Origin: Chryseobacterium soli
Lineage (GTDB): Bacteria > Bacteroidota > Bacteroidia > Flavobacteriales > Weeksellaceae
Length of the DNA: 64,000 bases
NCBI RefSeq assembly: GCF_000737705.1
Contig: NZ_JPRH01000002.1
Location: forward strand, 248,001 to 312,000
Direction of reading: 5' to 3'
In this document: piece by piece, positions 8,357 to 17,333 of the stretch
How the letters are laid out: the number at the start of each line of letters is the position of its first letter
Numbering within the stretch: the stretch's first letter is position 1
Made by a program: the position numbers and the translations under genes
The notes under the pieces: generated by a model
Seen by the model: the letters and a program-made list of their open reading frames with translations, nothing else
Databases searched by the model: none
Told to the model about the DNA's origin: nothing

Positions 8357-9424
8357 TTATGGTTTCTGACAGGTTTGGTGGTATAATCTTGTACCTTCAG
8401 TTTGTTCAAGATCTTTTAATCTTTTTAATGCATCGCATACGGTTACAATATCATTTTTTATACTGGCTGCCGCTGCAATATTGTATAAAGCATCAGTATT
8501 GGTATTATCCATTCCATAAGCTTTTTCAAATAATCCTATGGCTGCGTCATATTTTTTTAATTTGAGAGCTTCCATACCTTTAGTGAAATTTTCTTTAGAG
8601 AGTGAGGGGTTTTCACTTTTAATAGATACTGTTTCTTTGGGTATAGTAACTGTGTTTACTGATTGTTTTTTTGGAAAGTTTATTTTAATACTATATTCTT
8701 GCGAATTTTTATGAAAACTTTCAACAGTAAAAGGAACGTATATTTTTTCAAAATTTTTAAAACCAACTAAATTCCATTCATAATAACTATTTTCAATTAC
8801 CTGCTGTATATTTTTTATCACCTTGGCACTTCCTTTAATATCTGCAGAATTGTCTATTTCAAAAATTACTTTTTGTTTTTTTGGATATATTAGTATGTTT
8901 CCAATTAATTTGAAATCTCCTTTTAATGCATATTCGGTAAGTTTATCTGATAAGAATTCACCCCTTAATTTAGGAGCAAAATGTGTGTCGGCGATGAGAA
9001 CAGAATCATTTTGATTTTTTTCAACGTCTTTTTTTTCAATATTTGATGTTTTTACAAACCAAAATTTTAAAGCTTTGTCAGGATCTTTCTTTGCTTCAAA
9101 TCTTTCTATCACAATTAATGAATCATTATCAAGCTTCTCTATTTCATAGGCAATTGTAGGTGAGAATCTAATGAAATTTTTTTCTACTTTATAATCAGTA
9201 CAATGCCCACTGTCAAAAGAAATGTTTGGATTGTAATTTTTACACAATCTGTTATTAACCAGTTTCCATTGAATAAATGTAGATGAATTATCATTGAGAG
9301 CCCTGCTGCCATCTTCAGTTTTTACCTTCACTCGGGTCCAGCTGTTGGAAAGGAGAGAAGTATTGATCTGAGAACTTAATGGGATAGAAATAAATGTAAG
9401 TAGGACAATAAAATATTTAAGCAT
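8357..9424 (-). CDS. Secreted TPR-containing protein, unknown function
   Basis: I start it at ATG 9424 (355 residues), which gives a clean signal peptide (MLKYFIVLLTFISIPLSS); a longer frame from TTG 9445 would put seven charged or polar residues in front. After the signal there are about 250 residues of unrecognised beta-rich sequence, then a C-terminal TPR-like unit (about 285-330, containing LKLKKYDAAIGLFEKAY and NTDALYNIAAA). It ends with a Cys-containing tail. Probably periplasmic or surface-exposed. It has its own terminator at 8327-8353. The N-terminal half resembles other Flavobacteria-specific hypothetical proteins and no function can be assigned. Confidence 0.75.
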   Translation of the reverse strand: MLKYFIVLLTFISIPLSSQINTSLLSNSWTRVKVKTEDGSRALNDNSSTFIQWKLVNNRLCKNYNPNISFDSGHCTDYKVEKNFIRFSPTIAYEIEKLDNDSLIVIERFEAKKDPDKALKFWFVKTSNIEKKDVEKNQNDSVLIADTHFAPKLRGEFLSDKLTEYALKGDFKLIGNILIYPKKQKVIFEIDNSADIKGSAKVIKNIQQVIENSYYEWNLVGFKNFEKIYVPFTVESFHKNSQEYSIKINFPKKQSVNTVTIPKETVSIKSENPSLSKENFTKGMEALKLKKYDAAIGLFEKAYGMDNTNTDALYNIAAAASIKNDIVTVCDALKRLKDLEQTEGTRLYHQTCQKP

Positions 9425-9595
9425 AGTGGAATTACCTTTTTTCAATCGGCAAAACTACATAAATTTATAACATAAGTTGTCGATTATTTGCTACACCAAT
9501 TTTTGATAGAGTAGTAGATATATCAGATCATATGTTTTAAGCTTCCGGGAGTTCTCATATCTACAACAAATTTTGTAAATCATTGTTTCTTTATT

Positions 9596-10510
9596 TTAAC
9601 TAAACGACTGCCTGAATTCCAAAGGAGAAAGGTTGGTTTTATTTTTAAATAATTTACTGAAAGACTGAGGATGCTCAAATCCCAGTTCGTATGCAATCTC
9701 ACTCACAGACAATGGGGTGGTTGACAGTTTTTCCTTTGCTTTTTCAATCAGTTTTTCATGAATGTGTTGCTGCGTACTCTGTCCGGTGAGTACTTTTAAT
9801 AAACCTGTAAGATAGCTGGGTGAAAGATTAAGGCGTGCTGCAACGTATTGCACAGATGGCAGACCTTTGGTCAGAAGGCCTTCATTGCTGAAATAATCTT
9901 CCAACAGATCTTCTAACGTATCCAGAATTTTATGATTGGAAATTTTCCGGGTAATAAATTGCCTTTGGTAATAGCGTTCAGCATAATGCAGCAGGGTTTC
10001 AATCTGGGAAATGATGATATTCTGACTGAATGGGTCAATATTGGAATGGTATTCCTGCTGGATATTTAGTATAATCTGTTGCAGGGTATTTTCTTCCTTT
10101 TCAGAAAGAAATAATGCTTCATTCACTGAATAATCAAAATATTCATACTGTTTTATGGTCTTCGCCAAAGAAGTTCCCCATAGAAAATCGGGATGGATGA
10201 GCAGAATCCATCCCGTATGTTCTTTGTTTGAATTTGGATTTATCGTAATACTGAAAACCTGCCCCGGAGCCATAAAAAACATAACCCCTTCATCAAAATC
10301 ATATTCCTGCTGGCCATATTGTATCCGTGCATTAGAGGTACGTTTAATGGAAATAGAATAAAAATCCTGAATCCAGCTCAATTCAGTACTTTCCGAATAG
10401 TGCCTGATGGTGCTGTAATCGATAATGCTGATCAGTGGATGTTCCGGCTTAGGCAGCGCTCTGAACTGATGGAACTCAGTGATAGTTTTTATTCTTACGG
10501 GCTGTTTCAC
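9596..10510 (-). CDS. AraC-family transcriptional regulator
   Basis: 304 residues from a GTG start at 10510; no in-frame ATG lies near. The N-terminal half (about 30-130) has cupin-like sequence (FDEGVMFFMAPGQVF) of the AraC sensory domain. The C-terminal 100 residues contain both helix-turn-helix units: VQYVAARLNLSPSYLTGLLK (about 222-241) and VSEIAYELGFEHPQSFSKLF (about 271-290), the second being the family signature. It lies 16 bp downstream of the NmrA-like oxidoreductase gene on the same strand, so it probably controls that gene or responds to its substrate. Effector unknown. Confidence 0.9.
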   Translation of the reverse strand: MKQPVRIKTITEFHQFRALPKPEHPLISIIDYSTIRHYSESTELSWIQDFYSISIKRTSNARIQYGQQEYDFDEGVMFFMAPGQVFSITINPNSNKEHTGWILLIHPDFLWGTSLAKTIKQYEYFDYSVNEALFLSEKEENTLQQIILNIQQEYHSNIDPFSQNIIISQIETLLHYAERYYQRQFITRKISNHKILDTLEDLLEDYFSNEGLLTKGLPSVQYVAARLNLSPSYLTGLLKVLTGQSTQQHIHEKLIEKAKEKLSTTPLSVSEIAYELGFEHPQSFSKLFKNKTNLSPLEFRQSFS

Positions 10511-10526
10511 GATACTAAATTACATA

Positions 10527-11426
10527 TTATTGATGATACGCTGCCGCAAATTGTTCAGCAAAATCTTTCAGTTTCACATTTCCAAGTACAGGCTTATGTT
10601 GTCTGTAATCTTCATATAAAAGACCGTTTCCCCTTGCTGCATTCATCTCTACAAAACCTTTTGCCGTTTTAGGATTCATTCCTGCACCGATCATTCCGTT
10701 AAGCATTTCTTCATCGGTAACGGCAATCCATTTCAAATCTGGTTTTCCAATGGCTTTCCCTAATGTTGCTGCGATGTCATCTGGTGAAATTTCTTCGCTG
10801 GCAATATAGCGGACCTCTCTTCCGTTAAAAGGCTTTTCAATTTCTTCAGCAATAACAGCGGCAATATCCAATGGTGAAACCCATGGCTCCTTGTTATTGC
10901 CTCCATAGTTTTGGAAGATGGCATTTTGAGATTTTATAGTAGGAATAAAAGCAAACATATTGTAGTAAAATCCTACAGGACGCATAAATTTAATAGATAC
11001 ATCCTCAGGAAGTTCATTCAATAGCTGCTCTACATTATAATGAAAGGTAAGAATACCGTTTCCCTCTTTCATATGAGCCCCGATACTGCTGAGGTGGATG
11101 ATGTTTTTAACTCCTGATTTTTCGATAGCAGATTTATAATTGCTTCCGATTTTAGTATTGGCTTCAATAAAATCCAGATCGTGGTTAAAAAAGCTGCCGG
11201 CATTCAATGCCTCCATGGCATACACTACATCAGCTCCCCGAAATGTTTCCGCTAGAAAATCAATATCTTCCATTGTGCCTATGGCGGCTTTGGCACCTAA
11301 TGCTTCAATGGCTGTTTTTCTTTCAAAACTGCTGCTTATAACCGTAACAGCATGTCCTTTACGTATTAATTCTTTAGTTAGCGGTTCGCTGATATTTCCT
11401 AACGAGCCTGTTACAATAATTTTCAT
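10527..11426 (-). CDS. NmrA-like NAD(P)H-binding atypical SDR
   Basis: 299 residues when begun at ATG 11426 (MKIIVTGSLGNISEPLTKEL); the longer frame adds 26 residues with no resemblance to the fold, so I reject it. The N-terminal TGSLGNIS is the dinucleotide-binding glycine motif, somewhat altered as in NmrA/HSCARG proteins. LSSIGAH and FMRPVGFYYNMFAF follow the pattern of this family, which often has lost the Tyr-Lys catalytic pair. Possible roles are redox-sensing regulation or quinone reduction (QOR2-like); neither can be chosen. Followed at 16 bp by an AraC regulator, probably the same operon. Confidence 0.85.
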   Translation of the reverse strand: MKIIVTGSLGNISEPLTKELIRKGHAVTVISSSFERKTAIEALGAKAAIGTMEDIDFLAETFRGADVVYAMEALNAGSFFNHDLDFIEANTKIGSNYKSAIEKSGVKNIIHLSSIGAHMKEGNGILTFHYNVEQLLNELPEDVSIKFMRPVGFYYNMFAFIPTIKSQNAIFQNYGGNNKEPWVSPLDIAAVIAEEIEKPFNGREVRYIASEEISPDDIAATLGKAIGKPDLKWIAVTDEEMLNGMIGAGMNPKTAKGFVEMNAARGNGLLYEDYRQHKPVLGNVKLKDFAEQFAAAYHQ

Positions 11427-11502
11427 TTTAACTATTTTTATATGGACAAAGTTCAGGAATACCCGAACATCAGATGTAGCCGGATCTGCTTTTTCTGTAG
11501 CC

Positions 11503-11530
11503 AAAAAAAGAGCGGTAAAAACCGCCCTCT
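11503..11530 (-). terminator. Terminator of the leader-peptide gene
   Basis: AGAGCGGT (11509-11516) pairs with ACCGCCCTCT (11521-11530) with one bulged base and a four-A loop; on the minus strand it is followed by seven T residues (11509-11503). It lies between the peptide gene and the NmrA-like gene, so these are separate transcripts. Confidence 0.85.
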
Positions 11531-11547
11531 CATTTATCTAACAATAT

Positions 11548-11799
11548 TTACAAATAAACACATCCACATCCTGTTTCCCATGATTGGCAAAGATGCTGAG
11601 GCTCAATACATCCACCGCCACCGGGACCGCCGCCTCCAGGGCTGGTTCTATAACATATCCCGCCGCTGCAGTAGCTGTTTCCACCTCCACTTGGAAATCC
11701 AGGCGGGCAGTTGCCATCAGCGTCACAAATAGCAAACGGAGTATCTCCGCCACTAATGAATACCAACTCTTTTCGTGTTAATTTCTTTGAATTTTTCAT
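11548..11799 (-). CDS. Bacteriocin-like Cys/Gly-rich peptide with double-glycine leader
   Basis: 83 residues from ATG 11799. The N-terminus MKNSKKLTRKELVFISGG matches the short leader ending in GG (residues 17-18) that C39-peptidase ABC transporters cleave, a pattern common in small Chryseobacterium peptides annotated as bacteriocin-like. The remaining 65 residues hold eight cysteines and several oligoglycine runs (SGGG, PGGGG, PGGGG). No transporter, maturase or immunity gene lies nearby, so export and function are not explained. It has its own terminator. Activity as a bacteriocin is family naming, not evidence. Confidence 0.8.
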   Translation of the reverse strand: MKNSKKLTRKELVFISGGDTPFAICDADGNCPPGFPSGGGNSYCSGGICYRTSPGGGGPGGGGCIEPQHLCQSWETGCGCVYL

Positions 11800-12101
11800 A
11801 GTAGTTACTATTTTTAATTTGGTATTACTAAGATATGAAATTATTTAATACACATTAAGGTGATTTAAGTGTTTGTTTAAAACCTTAAAGTATAAGCTTA
11901 TTTTTTACTTAAGTGATAAGATATGTTCGATTTAATCTTAAAAAAAATCTCCCACAGACTTAGCTCATTCAACAGCTCATCATAAAAGAATCTGCATTAT
12001 CAGCTCAATCTGCGGGAAGTTATAGTAAAGCTATGTAAGAAAAATTCAGCTCTACATTTTAATTCATCTTTATATTAAAAAATGATAGAAGGCAAGTTTT
12101 A
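11800..12101. other. Intergenic region upstream of the leader peptide (302 bp)
   Basis: AT-rich non-coding stretch. It must contain the leader-peptide promoter (minus strand). Near 11951-12018, a segment containing tcccacaga is partly complementary to atctgcggga, an imperfect inverted repeat of the type often scattered between flavobacterial genes. No RNA gene was seen. Confidence 0.4.
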
Positions 12102-12839
12102 TTACGGGTTTAATACACTAAAAGAAGCTTCAGAATTAGCAAAGAAATTGCTGTATATCACTTCTGTATTTCCCACACGGATCTCATAAATATCTTCCTG
12201 AAGGCCTTTTACCAAATCATTCGCGACATCGGAAGCCGGAATTCCATTTTCTTTACCACCGATTTCTTCGGAAAGGTCTGTATTGACCAATGGTGGCATT
12301 AATTCAAATACTTTAACATCAGTATTTTTTGCCAGTTCATATCTCAGTAATTGAGTATAAGAATGCAGAGCTGCTTTAGAATCAGAATAAGTAGGAATAT
12401 TTGATGCGGGAACAAAAGCAACAATTGATGAAACGTTGACGATGGCTGCTTCAGTTTGCTGTTTCAACAAGGGAAGAAATTTTTCGATAAGTCTTACCGG
12501 AGCGAAATAATTGGTTGCAAATTCAGCTACGGCTTTGTTGTAGCTGTCTGAATTTTCTGAAAGTGTATAAGCATAAGCGTGTCCGGCATTGTTAATAAGG
12601 ATATGCAGAGATCCGAATGTATATTTAATCTCTTCGACCAATCTGTCAACATCACTTTCGTTCGTAATATCGGCCTGAATGGTAACCACATTGTCTAAAT
12701 TTTTTGCCGCAGTATCCAGCTTTTCCTTATTTCTTCCTGTGATAATAACGGTGTTGTCAGGACTTAATGCTTTTGCGATTTCTAATCCGATTCCTGATCC
12801 TCCTCCGGTAATCAGAATGGTGTTGTTGGTAATGTTCAT
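12102..12839 (-). CDS. Short-chain dehydrogenase/reductase (DltE-like)
   Basis: 245 residues, typical classical SDR length. TGGGSGIG at 11-18 is the cofactor-binding glycine motif, NNAG at 83-86, catalytic Ser at about 138 (NVSSIV) and Tyr151/Lys155 in YSDSK. The residues after the second strand (TGRN) suggest NADP(H). Substrate unknown; the sequence is closest in style to the DltE-like oxidoreductases. It is 72 bp downstream of the TetR gene, both on the minus strand, and the gap contains a palindrome matching the one in front of tetR, so repression by that TetR is likely. Confidence 0.92.
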   Translation of the reverse strand: MNITNNTILITGGGSGIGLEIAKALSPDNTVIITGRNKEKLDTAAKNLDNVVTIQADITNESDVDRLVEEIKYTFGSLHILINNAGHAYAYTLSENSDSYNKAVAEFATNYFAPVRLIEKFLPLLKQQTEAAIVNVSSIVAFVPASNIPTYSDSKAALHSYTQLLRYELAKNTDVKVFELMPPLVNTDLSEEIGGKENGIPASDVANDLVKGLQEDIYEIRVGNTEVIYSNFFANSEASFSVLNP

Positions 12840-12878
12840 AATGTTTGTTGTTGATTAATTATAACGTATTTTTGATTA

Positions 12879-12894
12879 TGTACTATTTGGTACA
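12879..12894. promoter_or_regulatory. Candidate TetR operator upstream of SDR gene
   Basis: TGTACTATTTGGTACA, a near-palindrome sharing 14 of 16 bases with the site in front of tetR (13529-13544). It lies 40 bp before the SDR start codon. Confidence 0.65.
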
Positions 12895-12911
12895 AAATTG
12901 GATAAAAAATT

Positions 12912-13496
12912 TTACTCGATGAGTTTGAGATTAAGTGTAATGAGTGGACGAAGAGTTTCAGGAGAATTCTCCATCCTTCTGGTCACATGAATTCCGTTCC
13001 ATAAATTGCTTAAATGCCATCCCAAAATTTCCGGATCTTCGGTACTTTTAATCTGACCGTTTTTTTGTGCTTTTCTGATGATATCTGTAAAAAGCTGCTG
13101 TAAATTTTTCAACAGGGAAGCAGTGGTCTTTTTTATTTCCTGGTCTTTTTCTGAAAGCTGAACCAACGCATTTCCCAAATAGCATCCGCGCTCTTTATCG
13201 CAGTCGGGAGCATCAGCAAGGCTTAAAAAATACTGTTTAATAAATTCTATTTTATTTTCAGCATTTCCCACACTTTCCAAAAATTTCTGATAAAATTGTT
13301 CTGAAAACTGCTGGAGAGATCTTACATAGAGTTCCTGTTTTCCCCCTTTAAATGCCAGATAAAAACTTCCTTTTCCGATTCCCATAGCTCCAAGCAATTC
13401 GTCTGCGGAAGCAGTATCATAGCCCTTGCTCCTGAAAACTTCAGTTGCTTTTTCTACCGCTTCATGCTCGTTAAATATTTTGGGTCTTCCTGCCAT
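12912..13496 (-). CDS. TetR-family transcriptional regulator
   Basis: 194 residues from ATG 13496 (MAGRPKIFNEHEAV); the longer frame adds 21 residues that run through the promoter and is rejected. The N-terminal HTH is clear: residues about 8-55 include EKATEVFRSKGYDTASADEL and MGIGKGSFYLAFKGGKQELY, the TetR signature. The C-terminal ligand domain contains CDKERGCYLGNALVQL, seen in the YxaF/LmrA/NemR-like branch with conserved Cys residues, which often senses electrophiles or hydrophobic compounds. Both its own promoter and the SDR upstream region carry a TGTACyATTyGGTACA palindrome, so autoregulation plus control of the SDR is likely. Confidence 0.93.
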   Translation of the reverse strand: MAGRPKIFNEHEAVEKATEVFRSKGYDTASADELLGAMGIGKGSFYLAFKGGKQELYVRSLQQFSEQFYQKFLESVGNAENKIEFIKQYFLSLADAPDCDKERGCYLGNALVQLSEKDQEIKKTTASLLKNLQQLFTDIIRKAQKNGQIKSTEDPEILGWHLSNLWNGIHVTRRMENSPETLRPLITLNLKLIE

Positions 13497-13514
13497 TGGG
13501 ATTATTTTCTGAAG

Positions 13515-13545
13515 CAAAGGTAAATAATTGTACCATTCGGTACAA
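13515..13545 (-). promoter_or_regulatory. tetR promoter with overlapping operator
   Basis: On the minus strand TTG (13545-13543), 20 nt, then TACCTTTG (13522-13515), a full TTG-N20-TAnnTTTG promoter. The palindrome TGTACCATTCGGTACA (13529-13544, perfect 6-bp arms) sits between the two boxes, so a bound repressor would block RNA polymerase. Confidence 0.75.
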
Positions 13546-13605
13546 AATAAAAATATCAATATCTTTTATAGCTTCTGTCGATAAGATGTTGCTGGTATTA
13601 AAAAT

Positions 13606-14388
13606 TTACCGTTTAATAATATACTCCTCATCCACCATCAATTCGATATGTGGACCCTGTAAAGGATAATATTTCGGACTTTCAAAGTGGCCAAAGTGAA
13701 GCGGATATTTCTGAGTAAGATGCCTGACTTTACTTCCAAAAGAATTGATGTCAATAGATTGTATATGATCTTTTTTCTGTCTTCCATTGCTGAAAATGAG
13801 CATCAGGTTACAATGGTTTTTAAAATCAAAATCGTTGTAATAGAATACAGACAAATGTTCTTCATGGCAAATTTGTACAAGATCATGAATAAAACTTATT
13901 TTATCTTCCAAAGGCAGATTGCAGTCGATTCTCATGGAAAAATTTTCAGCATTATCTTTTTTGAAATCGGATCCGGTAAGCTGAATAAAACGGTGTTCTA
14001 TTGTCTGAAATTTTTCTGCTTCAGGATTGAAGTTTTTAGTTGATTTTATTTCGAATGGAAATCGTGGCCCCAGTGAAACTGCATTTTCTAAGATCAGTAA
14101 TTTTTCTATTTCAAGGACCAACTCAAAATGATAATCGAAAAGACTATAATCACCGATAGTCATCATAAGCTGATTTCCATTGATCTTGCATGACAGATAG
14201 GTATTATTAAACTCAGATTTCAGGTGTTCTAATTTTTCAAGGAAACGGTCGACATCATCTACTGAAACTTTTGCTTCCAGTTCTGCGGGGTTGTTGGCAT
14301 GCCCTCCAATCCCTTTGAAAAAATGAAAAAAATTGAAGTGGTATAAATTTTCCGGAAATTGATAATACCAGTATACTCCTAAAATCAT
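13606..14388 (-). CDS. Hypothetical protein
   Basis: 260 residues from ATG 14388 (MILGVYWYYQFP). The frame continues upstream to a TTG at 14478, but that would cross a promoter-like element (TTG, 17 nt, TAAATTTG at 14428-14421), so the ATG is preferred. It appears soluble, with no signal peptide or clear membrane segment. Sequence features are an aromatic-rich N-terminus, a GGHANNPAELEAKVS stretch and a C-terminal HIELMVDEEYIIKR. I do not recognise a family. It is divergent from the phosphatase gene, with about 95 bp between them. Confidence 0.7.
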   Translation of the reverse strand: MILGVYWYYQFPENLYHFNFFHFFKGIGGHANNPAELEAKVSVDDVDRFLEKLEHLKSEFNNTYLSCKINGNQLMMTIGDYSLFDYHFELVLEIEKLLILENAVSLGPRFPFEIKSTKNFNPEAEKFQTIEHRFIQLTGSDFKKDNAENFSMRIDCNLPLEDKISFIHDLVQICHEEHLSVFYYNDFDFKNHCNLMLIFSNGRQKKDHIQSIDINSFGSKVRHLTQKYPLHFGHFESPKYYPLQGPHIELMVDEEYIIKR

Positions 14389-14483
14389 GGATGCAGTAAT
14401 TGATGAAAATGTATGATTCTCAAATTTAAATAAAATTTCACATTCCAAAACTTTGAAAACCCTTAAATTTGTGGTCAATAAAA

Positions 14484-16139
14484 ATGTACCAGATGCTTAG
14501 GAAAATTTCAATTGCGGCCGCTACCGCTTTGTCCGTAATTACAATTAATGCTCAGAAGACCAAAAATTCTCAGGTAGAAAGGCCCAAATTAGTCGTAGGT
14601 CTGGTGGTAGACCAGATGCGTTGGGATTATCTATACCGTTTTTATAATAAATTTGGAAACGATGGTTTCAAAAGATTACTGAATACGGGATACTCTCTGA
14701 ATAATGTACATATCAACTATGTGCCTACCATTACGGCTTTGGGACATACTTGTATTTATACAGGTTCAGTTCCTGCCATTCATGGGATTGCCGGAAACGA
14801 CTGGACGGATAAAGAAACCGGTAAAAATGTGTATTGTACAGCAGACGAGAGCGTACAGCCGGTAGGAACGACGAATGCCAAAGCAGGAAGTCACTCTCCA
14901 AAGAATCTTTGGTCTACTACGGTAACTGACGAATTGAGGCTGGCTACTAATTTTCAAGGGAAAGTGATTGGTGTTTCTTTGAAAGACCGTGCTTCTATTC
15001 TTCCAGCAGGTCATACTCCAAACGGAGCATTTTGGTTTGATGATTCTACAGGAGACTTTATTACGAGTACCTGGTACATGAATGAATTACCACAGTGGGT
15101 GAAATCCTTCAATGCACAGAAACAGCCGGAGAAATTAGTGGCAAACGGGTGGAATACCTTACTTCCTATTAATCAATATACAGAAAGTTCACCCGATAAC
15201 TCTTCATGGGAAGGGCTTTTGGGAAGCGCAAAAACGCCGACTTTCCCTTACAGCAATTTAGCAAAAGATTATCAGGATAAAAAGGATAACATCCGCTATA
15301 CTCCTTTCGGAAATACATTAACCCTGAAATTAGCCGAAGCTTCTGTGGAAGGCGAAAAATTAGGGGCCGATGCTGTCACAGACTTTTTAGCGATCAACCT
15401 GGCATCTACCGATTATGCAGGCCACAAATATGGTCCTAATTCTATTGAAGTGGAGGATGTTTATATAAGACTGGATCAGGATCTGGCTCAATTCTTCAGC
15501 TATCTGGATTCAAAAGTAGGAAAAGGGGAGTATACAATTTTCCTTTCTGCAGACCATGGAGGTGCACATTCTGTAGGATTCTTACAAGAGCATAAAATAG
15601 CAACGGGTTTCTTCGGTGAAGGAATGGAAAAGGATATCAACCAAAAATTAAAAGATAAATTCGGGGTGGATAAACTGATCAATGCAGTGGATAACTATCA
15701 AGTGTATTTTGACAGAAAACTGTTGGCAGACAACAAGCTTGAATTGGATGATGTAAGAGATTTTACGATCAAAGAGCTTGAAAAAGATCCTACGGTTTTA
15801 TATGCAGTTTCCGTTACCAAAGTTCAGGAATCTACTATTCCGGAACCTATAAAACAGAGAATCATCAATGGTATCAACAGACAGCGAAGTGGTGATATCC
15901 AGCTGATCTCCCATGATTCTATGCTTCCTTCTTATGCTAAAAAAGGAACGACCCACAGTGTATGGAATTCTTATGATTCCCACATTCCGTTAATCTTTAT
16001 GGGTTGGGGAATACAGCATGGAGAAAGCAACAAAGCATATAATATGACTGATATTGCACCAACGGTTTCTTCTTTATTGAAAATCCAGTTTCCAAGCGGA
16101 AATATCGGAAATCCAATTACTGAAGTGATCGGCAGATAA
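14484..16139 (+). CDS. pafA: PafA-like alkaline phosphatase (phosphodiesterase superfamily)
   Basis: About 550 residues; ATG at 14484 or 14493 both give the same signal peptide (MLRKISIAAATALSVITINA), and a TTG at 14469 is unlikely. Numbered from 14493, metal ligand D40 (VVDQMRWD), nucleophile T81 (PTITALGHT), N102 (GNDW) and K164/R166 (SLKDR) sit two residues later than the corresponding residues of Elizabethkingia PafA (D38, T79, N100, K162, R164, from memory). Further metal ligands are in STDYAGHKYGP, ADHGG and GTTHSVWNSYD. The K/R pair marks a monoesterase rather than a diesterase. A periplasmic, calcium-insensitive broad-specificity phosphatase releasing Pi is expected. A TAAATTTG box (14464-14471) lies just upstream. 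Confidence 0.93.
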   Translation: MYQMLRKISIAAATALSVITINAQKTKNSQVERPKLVVGLVVDQMRWDYLYRFYNKFGNDGFKRLLNTGYSLNNVHINYVPTITALGHTCIYTGSVPAIHGIAGNDWTDKETGKNVYCTADESVQPVGTTNAKAGSHSPKNLWSTTVTDELRLATNFQGKVIGVSLKDRASILPAGHTPNGAFWFDDSTGDFITSTWYMNELPQWVKSFNAQKQPEKLVANGWNTLLPINQYTESSPDNSSWEGLLGSAKTPTFPYSNLAKDYQDKKDNIRYTPFGNTLTLKLAEASVEGEKLGADAVTDFLAINLASTDYAGHKYGPNSIEVEDVYIRLDQDLAQFFSYLDSKVGKGEYTIFLSADHGGAHSVGFLQEHKIATGFFGEGMEKDINQKLKDKFGVDKLINAVDNYQVYFDRKLLADNKLELDDVRDFTIKELEKDPTVLYAVSVTKVQESTIPEPIKQRIINGINRQRSGDIQLISHDSMLPSYAKKGTTHSVWNSYDSHIPLIFMGWGIQHGESNKAYNMTDIAPTVSSLLKIQFPSGNIGNPITEVIGR

Positions 16140-16157
16140 TATCAAACAAAATATCAG

Positions 16158-16190
16158 AAAAAAACACTCCTTTTCAGGGGTGTTTTTTTG
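16158..16190. terminator. Bidirectional terminator between pafA and TPR genes
   Basis: An AAAAAACACTCC arm pairs with GGGGTGTTTTTTT around a TTTTCA loop (one T-G pair), with A and T runs on both sides. It sits between two convergent genes and can serve both. Confidence 0.85.
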
Positions 16191-16202
16191 ATTAAATAAA
16201 TG

Positions 16203-17333
16203 CTACGACCGGATGATCTGCTGGATGTGTTTCTGGAACTTTATATTCTTTTTCCTCACCTTAACAATGAAGAATAATAATACTCCAATGATCAATAGGC
16301 TTAGCCCCACAATGATTGCTGTAAGAAACCGGTAATGTGAAGTCAGTTCCCTGCTTTTCATCAGAGTTTCTCTGTTGTGGTTGTTGATCGCGTGATTGAT
16401 GGATTTCAATTCATTCTGTGCCCTCTGAAAGCGCATTTCAAAATATTTCTTATTGTATTTTTGATAAAAAGCCGGTTGTCCCAGTGCCAAATAATTTTCA
16501 GCCATTTCCTTATAAATACCTTCATTAAGAGTTAAATCACCCGTGTTTTTGCAAAGTTCTTCTGCCTGAACAAGCAGTTTCAAAGCCGTTTCGTTTTCTC
16601 TTTTTTGTTTATAAACTTCAGCCAGACCTTTTAATGCAAATGCTTCCAAGCTTTTCGCCTTATTCTTTTTTGCAAAGTCCATCGACTGTAGGAATGCCTG
16701 GTGGGCTTTTTCCAGTTGATTGAGTTTAAGATAGCAGTAGCCAATATTATAAAAAACAACACTGATATTGGCATAGGTCCCTTCCCTGGCTGTTACTTTT
16801 TCAAAATGCCGGATAGAAATAAGCAGTTTTTCTAAGGCAATTTCAGGATTCGACTGGCTTTTATAGATCATTCCCCGAATGGCATAACTTCTTCCGCTTT
16901 CAGTATGCTTTTCAGGGGCTTCGTCCGGAAGTTTTGCGATATAGGTTTCAACCTCATTAAGGGTTTCAAGGCTTTTACTGTAAAGTTCCATTTGCTGGTA
17001 TTGGACGGCGGCTGAAATCAGAACTTTAATCTGGGTTTTGAGATCATTGGTCTGTAATGCCAATTCTTTAGCTTTTACAATATATTGCAGAGATTGGTCG
17101 AAATCTCTTTTGGCAATATTGGCAGTAGAAATAAGAAGAAGGATACTGATCTGGTTATTGATGTTTTTTTCTTTTTTGAACAGGGTTTTACAGATGTTGA
17201 TCGCATTGTCGGGATTATCATAAATCTCTATTCGTGCTTTTTGCATCAGAGAATCATCCGATATCTTCTGTCCGGAAAGAGGTGATAAGACCATCAAAAA
17301 TAAGACGGTAGCTATTTTTAAAGCTAATTTCAT
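16203..17333 (-). CDS. TPR protein with signal peptide and C-terminal membrane segment
   Basis: 376 residues from ATG 17333. Signal peptide (about 1-21, ending PLSGQ), then about 290 residues of tetratricopeptide-like helices (for example FDQSLQYIVKAKELALQTND and YNIGYCYLKLNQLEKAHQAF), one membrane segment at about 331-352, and a basic tail of about 20 residues. The layout copies the periplasmic and membrane part of the AraC/TPR regulator encoded just upstream but has no DNA-binding domain. Its start overlaps the stop of that gene (ATGA), so the pair is translationally coupled. It may act as a sensory partner of the regulator (inference). Confidence 0.82.
   Translation of the reverse strand: MKLALKIATVLFLMVLSPLSGQKISDDSLMQKARIEIYDNPDNAINICKTLFKKEKNINNQISILLLISTANIAKRDFDQSLQYIVKAKELALQTNDLKTQIKVLISAAVQYQQMELYSKSLETLNEVETYIAKLPDEAPEKHTESGRSYAIRGMIYKSQSNPEIALEKLLISIRHFEKVTAREGTYANISVVFYNIGYCYLKLNQLEKAHQAFLQSMDFAKKNKAKSLEAFALKGLAEVYKQKRENETALKLLVQAEELCKNTGDLTLNEGIYKEMAENYLALGQPAFYQKYNKKYFEMRFQRAQNELKSINHAINNHNRETLMKSRELTSHYRFLTAIIVGLSLLIIGVLLFFIVKVRKKNIKFQKHIQQIIRS

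Noticed and set aside
14389..14478. N-terminal extension of the hypothetical protein gene at 13606
   Set aside because: It would need a TTG start and crosses a TTG-N17-TAAATTTG promoter-like element; the first ATG is at 14388.
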